From the NCBI RefSeq assembly GCF_030817475.1, contig NZ_JAUSZJ010000002.1, positions 4,106,626-4,170,625 on the forward strand: 64,000 nt of DNA. The letters run 5' to 3'. The DNA comes from Streptomyces sp. V2I9 (lineage in GTDB: Bacteria; Actinomycetota; Actinomycetes; Streptomycetales; Streptomycetaceae). The notes beneath the pieces are model-generated. The model was given only the letters and a program-made list of their open reading frames with translations, was not told the DNA's origin and ran no database searches. A program made the position numbers and the translations under genes. Every line of letters starts with the position of its first letter. Position 1 is the stretch's first letter. Shown piece after piece: positions 1 through 8,212 of this stretch.

Positions 1-26
1 GGAAGCCGCGGGTGGTGGCCGGCTGA
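1..26 (+). CDS. C-terminal tail of an upstream gene (partial)
   Basis: The window opens inside what may be a coding frame reading KPRVVAG and ending at TGA (24-26). Too little remains to identify the product. It is called because codon use is GC-rich at third positions and a strong hairpin follows directly, as expected after a gene end. It could equally be chance. Confidence 0.35.
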
Positions 27-42
27 GCCCCCGGACCCCGCC

Positions 43-87
43 GTACGGTCCGTGGCCCCGCACGAGCGGCGGGGGCGCGGACCGTAC
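43..87 (+). terminator. Hairpin between upstream gene and murB
   Basis: GTACGGTCCG (43-52) pairs perfectly with CGGACCGTAC (78-87), and inner GC-rich segments can extend the stem. There is no T-run, as is common for Streptomyces terminators. It sits between the putative upstream stop and murB, and its right arm overlaps the TACTCT (85-90) that could be the murB -10 box. Confidence 0.5.
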
Positions 88-97
88 TCTTGTCCCC

Positions 98-1153
98 GTG
101 CAGGAACTCCACGACGCCCCCCTCGCCCCCCTGACCACCTTCCGGCTCGGCGGCCCCGCCACCCGGCTGCTGACCGCCACGACCGACGCCGAGGTGATCG
201 CCGCCGTGCGCGAGGCCGACGCGAGCGGCACCCCGCTGCTGGTGATCGGCGGCGGCTCCAACCTGGTCATCGGGGACAAGGGCTTCGACGGCACCGCGCT
301 GCGCATCGCCACCAAGGGCTTCGACCTCGCGGGCACGTCCCTGGAGCTGGCGGCCGGCGAGGTGTGGACCGACGCCGTCGCCCGGACCGTCGAGGCGGGC
401 CTCGCGGGCATCGAGTGCCTGGCCGGCATCCCCGGCTCGGCGGGCGCGACCCCCATCCAGAACGTCGGCGCGTACGGGCAGGAGGTGTCCTCCACCATCA
501 CGGAGGTCGTCGCCTACGACCGGCGCACCCGGGAGACCGTGACGATCCCCAACGCGGAGTGCGCGTTCTCGTACCGTCACAGTCGCTTCAAGGCCGAACC
601 CGACCGCTTCGTGGTGCTGCGTGTCCGATTCGAGCTGGAAGAGGCGAACGGGCTCTCCGCGCCTCTCAAGTACCCCGAAACGGCCAGGGCTATGGGCGTC
701 GAGCAGGGCGAGCGCGTTCCCGCGTCGGCGGCCAGGGAAACCGTGCTGAAGCTCCGTGCGGGCAAGGGCATGGTGCTGGACCCGGAGGACCACGACACCT
801 GGTCCGCGGGGTCCTTCTTCACCAACCCGATCCTCGAACCGGCCGCCTTCCAGGACTTCCTCGGACGGGTCCGCGACCACCTCGGCCCTGAGGTGACGCC
901 GCCGGCGTTCCCCGCCGAGGGCGGCCGTACGAAGACCTCGGCGGCCTGGCTGATCGACCGGGCCGGATTCACCAAGGGGTACGGCGACGGCCCCGCCCGG
1001 ATCTCCACCAAGCACACCCTCGCCCTCACCAACCGGGGCGCGGCCACCACCGAGGACCTGCTCGCCCTGGCCCGCGAGGTCGTCGCCGGGGTGCACGCGG
1101 CCTTCGGCGTCACGCTGGTCAACGAGCCGGTGACGGTCGGCGTCAGCCTCTAG
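98..1153 (+). CDS. murB: UDP-N-acetylmuramate dehydrogenase (UDP-N-acetylenolpyruvoylglucosamine reductase)
   Basis: MurB reduces UDP-GlcNAc-enolpyruvate to UDP-MurNAc with NADPH and FAD, the second committed step of cytoplasmic peptidoglycan precursor synthesis. The 351-residue protein has the FAD-binding IGGGSNLVIGD motif near residues 50-60, the GIPGSAGATPIQNVGAYGQE segment, and GSFFTNP with the conserved proton-donor serine at residue 239; NEPVTVG near the C-terminus carries the conserved glutamate. The GTG start has no Shine-Dalgarno sequence, but TACTCT at 85-90 ends 7 nt upstream, so a leaderless mRNA is likely (inference). It converges with the oxidoreductase gene downstream. Confidence 0.96.
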   Translation: MQELHDAPLAPLTTFRLGGPATRLLTATTDAEVIAAVREADASGTPLLVIGGGSNLVIGDKGFDGTALRIATKGFDLAGTSLELAAGEVWTDAVARTVEAGLAGIECLAGIPGSAGATPIQNVGAYGQEVSSTITEVVAYDRRTRETVTIPNAECAFSYRHSRFKAEPDRFVVLRVRFELEEANGLSAPLKYPETARAMGVEQGERVPASAARETVLKLRAGKGMVLDPEDHDTWSAGSFFTNPILEPAAFQDFLGRVRDHLGPEVTPPAFPAEGGRTKTSAAWLIDRAGFTKGYGDGPARISTKHTLALTNRGAATTEDLLALAREVVAGVHAAFGVTLVNEPVTVGVSL

Positions 1154-1224
1154 GGCCCGGTCCGCCGTCCGGGGCCAGGGCCCCGCGCGCACCCGTCGGA
1201 CGCAGGGCGCGCGGACGTCCGTGG

Positions 1225-1860
1225 TCAGTACGCGATGCCCACGCCCTGCCTCACCGTCGCCGGATCGTCGGCCATCGCCAGCATGGCGTGGGCCGCGTCG
1301 GCGCGGGAGATGGACCGGCTGCTGCGCGGCGTGCCCCCCACCACCCGCCGGTAGACACCCGTACGCGGCCCGTCGGTCAGCTTCGGCGGGCGCACCGCGG
1401 TCCAGTCCGTCGCGCCGGCGGCCAGCATCGCTTCCATCCGGGCGAGATCGGCGTACAGGTCCGCCAGGACCGCCCCGATCGCCCTGCGCGCCAACCGGTC
1501 GATCAGCGGATCGTCCGCCGGCTCCGGCCCGACCGGCACCGCGCTGACCACCAGCAGCCGCCGTACGCCCTCGGCCTCCATCGCCGACACGATGCGCCCG
1601 GTCAGCCGTTCGGCGACGCCGTCCGCCTTCCGGCCGCGCGCGCCCAGCCCCGAGAACACGGCGTCCCGCCCCGCCACCGCCGCACGGACGGCCGCGGTGT
1701 CGTCCAGCCGGACGACACCGTGCAGCGCGCCGCGGTCCAGCTCCTTCGGGAGCCGGTCCGGGTCGCGGACCACGGCCGTCACCTCGCTCCCCGCCGCGAG
1801 CGCCTGCCCCACGATCTGCCGCCCGATACCGCCGGTCGCCCCGAACACGGTGATCCTCAT
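1225..1860 (-). CDS. NAD(P)-binding atypical SDR-type oxidoreductase
   Basis: A 211-residue protein beginning MRITVFGATGGIGRQIVG, a Rossmann GxxGxxG dinucleotide motif at residues 7-13. This is the NmrA/SDR-a5-like 'NAD(P)H-binding' family; substrates are usually unknown. The start is placed at ATG 1860 because it leads directly into the first beta strand; an in-frame start 30 nt upstream would lie in the palindromic site. It is divergent from the TetR gene with a palindrome between, so it is probably that regulator's target. Both are inferred to respond to the same small molecule. Confidence 0.85.
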   Translation of the reverse strand: MRITVFGATGGIGRQIVGQALAAGSEVTAVVRDPDRLPKELDRGALHGVVRLDDTAAVRAAVAGRDAVFSGLGARGRKADGVAERLTGRIVSAMEAEGVRRLLVVSAVPVGPEPADDPLIDRLARRAIGAVLADLYADLARMEAMLAAGATDWTAVRPPKLTDGPRTGVYRRVVGGTPRSSRSISRADAAHAMLAMADDPATVRQGVGIAY

Positions 1861-1874
1861 CGCACGCCCCTCAG

Positions 1875-1894
1875 GTGAGTAAGTATTCACTCAC
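1875..1894. promoter_or_regulatory. TetR-type operator palindrome
   Basis: GTGAGTAAGTATTCACTCAC is an imperfect palindrome: GTGAGT and ACTCAC arms match exactly and 16 of 20 positions are symmetric. It lies between the divergent oxidoreductase and TetR genes, close to both starts, as expected for an autoregulating TetR repressor. TAGAAT at 1898-1903 could be a -10 box for the tetR gene. Confidence 0.7.
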
Positions 1895-1958
1895 CCCTAG
1901 AATGAGTGGCCCCGGTCCGGCCGTCAAGAAGTCCGGGTCACGGCCTGTTGGAGCGCGC

Positions 1959-2570
1959 ATGGACCAGAAGCCCGCCCGCGTCCGGATCCTCGACGCGGCG
2001 CACGAGCTGATGCTCTCCATCGGCCTCGCCCGGACCACCACCAAGGAGATCGCCCGCGCGGCCGGCTGTTCGGAGGCGGCGCTCTACAAACACTTCTCCG
2101 GCAAGGAGGAGCTGTTCGTCGCCGTGCTCGCGGAGCGGCTGCCCCGTCTCATCGGCCTCCTGGGCGAACTGACCGCGGGCGAGGGCAGCGTCGAGGGCAA
2201 CATCACCGAGATCGCCCGGCGGGCCGCCCTCTTCTACGAGCAGACCTTCCCCATGGCCGCCTCCCTGTATGCCGAGCCCCAGCTCAAGCGCCGCCACGAG
2301 CAGAGCGTGGGAGGGCTGGAGGCCGGGCCCCACCTGCCGATCCAGCAGCTCGACGCCTATCTGCGCGCCGAGCAGCGCGCGGGCCGCCTCCGGGCCGGCG
2401 CGGACACCTATGCCGCCGCCTCCCTGCTGCTGGGAGCCTGCGCACAGCGGGCCTTCGCCTACGCCGCGCTCCCCGGCGGCGAACCGCCGCAGTCCCTGGA
2501 CGACTTCGCCGCCTCCCTCGCGGCCACGCTGCTGGGCGGGATCGGCCCGCGGCCGTCCGGGGTCAGCTAG
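1959..2570 (+). CDS. TetR/AcrR-family transcriptional regulator
   Basis: A 203-residue DNA-binding repressor. The N-terminal TetR helix-turn-helix is clear: RILDAAHELM followed by TTKEIARAAGCSEAALYKHF (about residues 26-46), then a variable ligand-binding domain. ATG 1959 is preferred because the HTH normally begins within about 10 residues of the start; ATG 1902 would add 19 residues, and GTG 1875 would lie inside the operator. It probably represses itself and the divergent oxidoreductase. Its 3' end overlaps the convergent adenosine deaminase gene by 8 nt. Confidence 0.88.
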   Translation: MDQKPARVRILDAAHELMLSIGLARTTTKEIARAAGCSEAALYKHFSGKEELFVAVLAERLPRLIGLLGELTAGEGSVEGNITEIARRAALFYEQTFPMAASLYAEPQLKRRHEQSVGGLEAGPHLPIQQLDAYLRAEQRAGRLRAGADTYAAASLLLGACAQRAFAYAALPGGEPPQSLDDFAASLAATLLGGIGPRPSGVS

Positions 2571-3576
2571 CCAGCCAGTCGTCGATCCCGGACAGCATCT
2601 TCTCCCGTACGTCCACGGGCGCGGCCGAGCCGCGCACCGACTGGCGGGCCAGCTCGGCCAGCTCCTCGTCGGTGAAGCCGTGGTGGCGGCGGGCCAGGTC
2701 GTACTGGGCGGCCAGCCGCGAACCGAACAGGAGCGGGTCGTCCGCCCCCAGCGCCATCGGCACCCCCGCGTCGAACAGCGTGCGCAGCGGGACGTCGGCG
2801 GGCTTCTCGTAGACGCCGAGCGCCACGTTGGACGACGGGCAGACCTCGCAGGTGACCCCCGACTCGGCGAGCCTGCGCAGCAGCCGGGGGTCCTCGGCGG
2901 CCCGGACGCCGTGGCCGATGCGGGACGCGTCCAGGTCGTCGAGGCAGTCGCGCACGCTGGAGGGGCCCGACAGCTCACCGCCGTGCGGGGCCGCCAGCAG
3001 ACCGCCCTCGCGGGCGATGGCGAAGGCCCGGTCGAAGTCGCGCGCCATGCCGCGCCGTTCGTCGTTGGAGAGGCCGAAGCCGACGACGCCCCGGTCCGCG
3101 TACCGCACGGCGAGCCGGGCCAGGGTGCGGGCGTCCAGCGGGTGCTTCATCCGGTTCGCGGCGATCACCACGCGCATGTCCAGACCGGTGTCGCGGGAGG
3201 CGCTGTCCACCGCGTCGAGGATGATCTCGATGGCCGGGATCAGCCCTCCGAGCAGCGGCGCGTACGAGGTGGGGTCGACCTGGATCTCCAGCCAGCCGGA
3301 GCCGTCCGCGACGTCCTCCCGGGCGCTCTCGCGCACCAGGCGCTGAATGTCCTCGGGGGACCGCAGGCAGGACCGGGCGATGTCGTAGAGGCGCTGGAAA
3401 CGGAACCAGCCGCGCTCGTCGGTCGCCCGCAGTTTCGGCGGCTCGCCTCCGGTCAGGGCGTCGGGGAGGTGGACCCCGTACTTGTCGGCGAGTTCGAGCA
3501 GGGTGGTGGGCCGCATCGACCCGGTGAAGTGCAGGTGCAGGTGGGCCTTGGGCAACAGACGTACATCACGCTCCAT
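2563..3576 (-). CDS. Adenosine deaminase (adenosine/AMP deaminase family)
   Basis: Hydrolytic deamination of adenosine to inosine in purine salvage, cytoplasmic zinc enzyme. The 337-residue protein has the N-terminal HLHLH zinc motif (His12 and His14), GHGVRA with a further conserved His, SNVALGVY, and GADDPLLF with the conserved Asp pair. ATG 3576 is chosen because the family starts shortly before PKAHLHLH; a longer frame upstream would add a non-conserved proline/glycine-rich tail. Streptomyces carry several add paralogues, so substrate preference is not assured. Confidence 0.9.
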   Translation of the reverse strand: MERDVRLLPKAHLHLHFTGSMRPTTLLELADKYGVHLPDALTGGEPPKLRATDERGWFRFQRLYDIARSCLRSPEDIQRLVRESAREDVADGSGWLEIQVDPTSYAPLLGGLIPAIEIILDAVDSASRDTGLDMRVVIAANRMKHPLDARTLARLAVRYADRGVVGFGLSNDERRGMARDFDRAFAIAREGGLLAAPHGGELSGPSSVRDCLDDLDASRIGHGVRAAEDPRLLRRLAESGVTCEVCPSSNVALGVYEKPADVPLRTLFDAGVPMALGADDPLLFGSRLAAQYDLARRHHGFTDEELAELARQSVRGSAAPVDVREKMLSGIDDWLAS

Positions 3577-3643
3577 CGGAAGATCCTGCCGCACGGGTGG
3601 CCCGGAGCGGTAGCCGCTTTCCCCTCCAGGGGGTGGCTCGAAC

Positions 3644-3690
3644 AAAAAAAGCGCCCCCGGCCGGTGGAGGTCTCCGGCGGCCGGGGGCGC
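3644..3690 (-). terminator. Rho-independent terminator of the aminotransferase gene
   Basis: GCGCCCCCGGCCG (3651-3663) pairs with CGGCCGGGGGCGC (3678-3690), and the A-run at 3644-3650 reads as seven U residues on the minus strand. It lies immediately after the aminotransferase stop codon. Confidence 0.93.
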
Positions 3691-3715
3691 TTCTGGTACG
3701 CGGTGTGCGGGACGG

Positions 3716-4942
3716 TCAGTCCTTGGCCTCGCCCAGCAGCTTCTGGATCCGCGAGACGCCCTCGATCAGGTCGTCGTCGCCCAGCGCGTAGGAAAGGCGC
3801 AGGTAGCCGGGCGTGCCGAACGCCTCACCGGGGACGACGGCGACCTCGGCCTCGTCCAGGATCAGCGCGGCCAGCTCGACCGTGGTGGCCGGCCGCTTGC
3901 CGCGGATCTCCTTGCCGAGCAGCTCCTTCACCGCCGGGTAGGCGTAGAACGCGCCCTCGGGCTCCGGGCAGAACACACCGTCGATCTCGTTGAGCATCCG
4001 CACGATGAGCCCGCGGCGGCGGTCGAAGGCGGTACGCATCTCGGCGACGGCGTCCAGCGAGCCGGAGACGGCCGCGAGCGCGGCGGCCTGGGCCACGTTG
4101 GAGACGTTCGAGGTGGCGTGCGACTGGAGGTTGGTCGCGGCCTTGACGACGTCCTTGGGGCCGATGATCCAGCCCACCCGCCAGCCCGTCATCGCGTACG
4201 TCTTGGCGACGCCGTTGACGACGACGCACTTGTCGCGCAGCTCGGGGACGATCGCCGGGAGCGAGGTGAAGGTCGCGTCGCCGTAGACGAGGTGCTCGTA
4301 GATCTCGTCGGTCATGACCCACAGCCCGTGCTCGACGGCCCAGCGACCGATCGCCTCGGCGTCGGCCTCGCTGTAGACGGCGCCGGTCGGGTTGGACGGC
4401 GAGACGAACAGGACGACCTTGGTCTTCTCGGTGCGCGCCGCCTCCAGCTGCTCGACGGAGACCCGGTAGCCGGTGGTCTCGTCGGCGACGACCTCCACCG
4501 GGACACCGCCGGCGAGGCGGATCGACTCGGGGTAGGTGGTCCAGTACGGGGCGGGGACGATGACCTCGTCGCCCGGGTCGAGGATCGCGGCGAACGCCTC
4601 GTAGATGGCCTGCTTGCCGCCGTTGGTCACCAGGATCTGACTGGGGTCGACCTCGTAGCCGGAGTCGCGCAGCGTCTTCTCGGCGATGGCGGCCTTGAGC
4701 TCGGGGAGCCCGCCGGCCGGGGTGTAGCGGTGGTACTTCGGGTTGCGGCACGCCTCGACCGCGGCCTCGACGATGTAGTCGGGAGTCGGGAAGTCGGGCT
4801 CGCCGGCCCCGAAGCCGATCACCGGACGCCCGGCGGCCTTGAGGGCCTTGGCCTTGGCGTCGACGGCGAGGGTCGCGGACTCGGAGATCGCACCGATGCG
4901 GGCCGAAACCCGGCGCTCGGACGGTGAAGTTGCAGCGCTCAT
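3716..4942 (-). CDS. aspC: Aspartate aminotransferase (PLP-dependent, fold type I)
   Basis: Transfers the amino group of aspartate to 2-oxoglutarate, giving oxaloacetate and glutamate. The 408-residue protein has GFGAGEPDFPTP near the N-terminus, YTPAGGLPELK, the SPSNPTGAVY Asn motif, and AKTYAMTGWRVGW carrying the PLP Schiff-base lysine at residue 247; a conserved Arg lies in GYLRLSYAL near the C-terminus. This is the class I subgroup Ib/gamma AspAT common in actinobacteria. ATG 4942 is preferred over one 9 nt upstream by family length. It is divergent from the tRNA-Trp/secE unit and ends at a clear terminator. Confidence 0.93.
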   Translation of the reverse strand: MSAATSPSERRVSARIGAISESATLAVDAKAKALKAAGRPVIGFGAGEPDFPTPDYIVEAAVEACRNPKYHRYTPAGGLPELKAAIAEKTLRDSGYEVDPSQILVTNGGKQAIYEAFAAILDPGDEVIVPAPYWTTYPESIRLAGGVPVEVVADETTGYRVSVEQLEAARTEKTKVVLFVSPSNPTGAVYSEADAEAIGRWAVEHGLWVMTDEIYEHLVYGDATFTSLPAIVPELRDKCVVVNGVAKTYAMTGWRVGWIIGPKDVVKAATNLQSHATSNVSNVAQAAALAAVSGSLDAVAEMRTAFDRRRGLIVRMLNEIDGVFCPEPEGAFYAYPAVKELLGKEIRGKRPATTVELAALILDEAEVAVVPGEAFGTPGYLRLSYALGDDDLIEGVSRIQKLLGEAKD

Positions 4943-5043
4943 GCGCCCCATGCTCCCAGACCGTGAAAGCCGTGGGCACAGGGGTTTCAGGGACCGGACA
5001 GGACTCGGACAGCATCCGGACAGGACCGGTCGGGAATGATCTG

Positions 5044-5073
5044 TTCGACGCGGCGGCCCCGAGCACGTACACT
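5044..5073 (+). promoter_or_regulatory. Candidate housekeeping promoter for tRNA-Trp/secE
   Basis: TTCGAC (5044-5049), an 18-nt spacer, and TACACT (5068-5073) resemble an HrdB-type promoter. A second -10-like TAGGTT is at 5135-5140, closer to the tRNA. The 213 bases from the aspC start to the tRNA hold no gene. Confidence 0.5.
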
Positions 5074-5155
5074 CACCTGTCGTTGGCCTTCACCAGCCAC
5101 ACCGTCCCGCTCCCGGTCACCGGGAAAGATGCGGTAGGTTGGTGGAAACCACCAA

Positions 5156-5228
5156 AGGGTCGTAGCTCAATTGGTAGAGCACTGGTCTCCAAAACCAGCG
5201 GTTGGGGGTTCAAGTCCCTCCGGCCCTG
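5156..5228 (+). tRNA. trnW: tRNA-Trp (anticodon CCA)
   Basis: A complete cloverleaf is visible: acceptor AGGGTCG (5156-5162) with CGGCCCT (5221-5227), discriminator G at 5228, D-arm with GCTCAATTGGTAGAGC, anticodon stem CTGGT/ACCAG around loop CTCCAAA with anticodon CCA at 5189-5191, and T-arm with GTTCAAGTC. CCA at the 3' end is not encoded. Placement upstream of secE-nusG is the conserved actinobacterial arrangement. Confidence 0.97.
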
Positions 5229-5334
5229 CTACACACTCCTTCGCCAGGATGTGTGCGCATGTACGTACTTCATTGCACAGCCGTGCGGCTCCACCGGGCG
5301 CGGCACGGCCACGACCCGGAATCAGGTGAGTAGC

Positions 5335-5622
5335 GTGACGGACGCCGTGGGCTCCATCGACATGCCTGATGCCGATGATGAGGCTCCCGAGTCGAAGAAG
5401 AAGACCCGGAAGGGCGGCAAGCGCGGAAAGAAGGGCCCTCTGGGCCGACTCGCGCTGTTCTACCGCCAGATCGTCGCCGAACTCCGTAAGGTCGTCTGGC
5501 CGACGCGTAGCCAGCTCACGACGTACACGTCCGTGGTGATCGTGTTCGTCGTCGTCATGATCGGTCTTGTTACCGTTCTCGACACGGGCTTCGCCCGGGT
5601 CATCAAGTACGTCTTCGGCTGA
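5335..5622 (+). CDS. secE: Preprotein translocase subunit SecE
   Basis: Essential clamp subunit of the SecYEG protein-conducting channel in the cytoplasmic membrane. The 95-residue protein has an acidic then Lys/Gly-rich N-terminus, the conserved amphipathic segment FYRQIVAELRKVVWPTRSQL (about residues 42-61), and one hydrophobic membrane helix TSVVIVFVVVMIGLVTVLD near the C-terminus, typical of the short single-helix SecE. GTG 5335 is chosen after AGGTGAG; no conserved sequence lies upstream. It sits between tRNA-Trp and nusG. Confidence 0.93.
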   Translation: MTDAVGSIDMPDADDEAPESKKKTRKGGKRGKKGPLGRLALFYRQIVAELRKVVWPTRSQLTTYTSVVIVFVVVMIGLVTVLDTGFARVIKYVFG

Positions 5623-5695
5623 TCACGCGGAGGGCGTCGCACCCGGCGTCCCTTTCGCATGTTCCACCCTTTGTATCCAGGAAGAAGCAGCCATC

Positions 5696-6592
5696 GTGTC
5701 TGACCCGAACCTGAACGACGCCGTCGAGCCCGAGGCTGGCGCCTTCGAGTCCGCCAAGGACGAGCTCGACATCGTTGAGGCTGCTGACTCCGTGGACCCG
5801 GACCAGGCCGAGGCCGCCGACCTCGCCGCCGGTGAGCCCGCCGAGGAGGCCGCGGTCACCGTCGAGACGGAGGAGTCCGACGAGGACGCCGCCGTCGAGG
5901 CCGCCGAGGACGAGATCGTCGCCGATGAGGCCGAGGACGAGATCGCCGAGGCCGCCGCCGAGGAGGCCGAGCAGGTCGACCCCGTCACCGCCCTGCGCGA
6001 GGAGCTGCGCACCCTCCCCGGCGAGTGGTACGTCATCCACACGTACGCCGGTTACGAGAAGCGTGTGAAGGCCAACCTGGAGCAGCGCGCCGTCTCGCTG
6101 AACGTGGAGGAGTTCATCTATCAGGCCGAGGTGCCTGAAGAGGAAATCGTCCAGATCAAGAACGGCGAGCGCAAGAACGTCCGGCAGAACAAGCTCCCCG
6201 GCTACGTGCTGGTGCGCATGGACCTGACGAACGAGTCCTGGGGCGTCGTGCGGAACACGCCGGGCGTCACCGGCTTCGTGGGCAACGCCTACGACCCGTA
6301 CCCGCTGACCCTGGACGAGATCGTCAAGATGCTCGCCCCGGAGGCCGAGGAGAAGGCCGCCCGCGAGGCCGCCGAGGCCGAGGGCAAGCCGGCTCCGGCC
6401 CGCAAGGTCGAGGTCCAGGTGCTGGACTTCGAGGTCGGCGACTCGGTCACCGTCACGGACGGCCCGTTCGCCACGCTGCAGGCCACGATCAACGAGATCA
6501 ACGCCGACTCGAAGAAGGTCAAGGGCCTCGTCGAGATCTTCGGCCGCGAGACCCCGGTCGAGCTCAGCTTCGACCAGATCCAGAAGAACTAG
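5696..6592 (+). CDS. nusG: Transcription termination/antitermination protein NusG
   Basis: Binds RNA polymerase beta' coiled coil, affects pausing and Rho-dependent termination, and links transcription to translation through S10. The 298-residue protein has an unusually long, very acidic N-terminal extension (residues 1 to about 100, mostly Asp, Glu and Ala) before the NGN domain (WYVIHTYAGYEKRVKANLEQR), then FVGN, a small insert, and the KOW domain (GDSVTVTDGPFA). The canonical protein is near 180 residues; extensions of this sort are known in Streptomyces. GTG 5696 is preceded by AGGAAG. It ends at a strong terminator. Confidence 0.95.
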   Translation: MSDPNLNDAVEPEAGAFESAKDELDIVEAADSVDPDQAEAADLAAGEPAEEAAVTVETEESDEDAAVEAAEDEIVADEAEDEIAEAAAEEAEQVDPVTALREELRTLPGEWYVIHTYAGYEKRVKANLEQRAVSLNVEEFIYQAEVPEEEIVQIKNGERKNVRQNKLPGYVLVRMDLTNESWGVVRNTPGVTGFVGNAYDPYPLTLDEIVKMLAPEAEEKAAREAAEAEGKPAPARKVEVQVLDFEVGDSVTVTDGPFATLQATINEINADSKKVKGLVEIFGRETPVELSFDQIQKN

Positions 6593-6622
6593 CGCTTCCC
6601 GCCGGTATCTGGACACATGCCT

Positions 6623-6672
6623 ACCCAGCAGGTCAGAGGGGCTTCGCGGCCGCTCTGACCTGCTGGGTTTTT
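6623..6672 (+). terminator. Rho-independent terminator after nusG
   Basis: ACCCAGCAGGTCAGAG (6623-6638) pairs perfectly with CTCTGACCTGCTGGGT (6653-6668), followed by a T-run. It separates secE-nusG from rplK-rplA. Confidence 0.93.
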
Positions 6673-6768
6673 GGTCGCACAGCTATACCCGTTATCGTTG
6701 TGCGGTATGCCTCCATCCGGATGACCGGAATGGCGGCGAAACACTCTCACTAGGACCCGGAGAGAGCA

Positions 6769-7203
6769 ATGCCTCCCAAGAAGAAGAAGGTCACGGGGCT
6801 TATCAAGCTCCAGATCAACGCCGGTGCGGCGAACCCGGCCCCGCCGGTCGGCCCCGCGCTCGGTCAGCACGGCGTCAACATCATGGAGTTCTGCAAGGCC
6901 TACAACGCCGCGACCGAGTCGCAGCGTGGCATGGTCGTGCCGGTGGAGATCACGGTCTACGAGGACCGCTCCTTCACCTTCGTCACGAAGACTCCGCCGG
7001 CCGCCAAGCTGATCCTCAAGGCCGCGGGTGTGGACAAGGGCTCCGGCGAGCCGCACAAGACCAAGGTCGCCAAGCTGACGGCCGACCAGGTCCGCGAGAT
7101 CGCCACGACGAAGCTCCCCGACCTGAACGCCAATGACCTCGACGCCGCGTCGAAGATCATTGCCGGCACCGCCCGTTCCATGGGCATCACGGTCGAAGGC
7201 TGA
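6769..7203 (+). CDS. rplK: 50S ribosomal protein L11
   Basis: L11 binds 23S rRNA at the GTPase-associated centre; it is needed for RelA-dependent ppGpp synthesis and is part of the thiostrepton site. The 144-residue protein matches family length, with [20 protein letters not shown] (the proline-rich antibiotic-contact region) near the N-terminus and the C-terminal rRNA-binding domain ending [13 protein letters not shown]. The ATG follows GGAGAG. It is co-directional with rplA 80 nt downstream. The 5' region 6673-6768 holds no other gene and should contain the promoter. Confidence 0.98.
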
Positions 7204-7283
7204 TTCAGCCCCGTAGCCCCCAGTGGTAGGACCAAGCGCTGGTCCGCACCACGACTCCACACTCTGACACCTCAGGAGTAGAA

Positions 7284-8006
7284 GTGAAGCGCAGCAAGAA
7301 CCTCCGCGCTGCGGACGCCAAGATCGACCGGGAGCGCCTGTACGCCCCGCTCGAGGCCGTCCGTATCGCCAAGGACACCGCCACCACGAAGTTCGACGGC
7401 ACCGTCGAGGTCGCCTTCCGCCTGGGCGTCGACCCGCGCAAGGCCGACCAGATGGTCCGCGGCACCGTGAACCTCCCGCACGGCACCGGCAAGACCGCCC
7501 GGGTCCTGGTCTTCGCGACCGGTGACCGTGCTGCGGCCGCGGAAGCCGCCGGAGCCGACATCGTCGGCTCCGACGAGCTCATCGACGAGGTGGCCAAGGG
7601 CCGTCTGGACTTCGACGCCGTCGTCGCCACCCCGGACCTCATGGGCAAGGTCGGCCGCCTCGGCCGCGTGCTCGGTCCGCGTGGTCTGATGCCGAACCCG
7701 AAGACCGGCACCGTCACCCCCGATGTCGCCAAGGCTGTCACCGACATCAAGGGCGGAAAGATCGAGTTCCGCGTCGACAAGCACTCGAACCTGCACTTCA
7801 TCATCGGCAAGGTCTCGTTCGACGAGACCAAGCTGGTGGAGAACTACGCAGCGGCGCTGGAGGAAGTCCTCCGTCTGAAGCCGTCCGCCGCCAAGGGCCG
7901 CTATATCAAGAAGGCCGCTCTGACGACCACGATGGGCCCCGGCATCCCGCTGGACGCCAACCGCACCCGCAACCTCCTCGTCGAGGAGGACCCGGCCGCC
8001 GTCTGA
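7284..8006 (+). CDS. rplA: 50S ribosomal protein L1
   Basis: L1 forms the mobile L1 stalk at the E site and in many bacteria represses its own operon by binding the mRNA leader. The 240-residue protein has VEVAFRLGVDPRKADQMVRG, LGPRGLMPNPKTGTV (RNA-binding signature) and a C-terminal helix typical of L1. The GTG start follows CAGGAG. The gap to rplK (80 nt) could carry an L1 target, but no obvious structure was identified. A GC-rich terminator hairpin follows. Confidence 0.98.
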   Translation: MKRSKNLRAADAKIDRERLYAPLEAVRIAKDTATTKFDGTVEVAFRLGVDPRKADQMVRGTVNLPHGTGKTARVLVFATGDRAAAAEAAGADIVGSDELIDEVAKGRLDFDAVVATPDLMGKVGRLGRVLGPRGLMPNPKTGTVTPDVAKAVTDIKGGKIEFRVDKHSNLHFIIGKVSFDETKLVENYAAALEEVLRLKPSAAKGRYIKKAALTTTMGPGIPLDANRTRNLLVEEDPAAV

Positions 8007-8053
8007 GCCACCGTGCTCACCCGGTAGCCGCGTCGTACGCGTGCTCTGTGTGA

Positions 8054-8088
8054 ACGGGCCCCGCAACCTTTCGAGGTGCGGGGCCCGT
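8054..8088 (+). terminator. Terminator after rplA
   Basis: ACGGGCCCCGCA (8054-8065) pairs with TGCGGGGCCCGT (8077-8088), with additional CCT/AGG pairing in the loop. It is a strong GC stem without a long T-run, immediately downstream of rplA. Confidence 0.85.
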
Positions 8089-8212
8089 CCTCGTATCCGG
8101 ACGGCTCCGGAGGACGGTTTCCGCGCGGCTCCGGAGGACACCCTCTGCCTGTCAGTGCCCTGTGCCACTGTGGTGCGGGGGACGAAGCCGATACGAGGGG
8201 TGGACGGACAGC

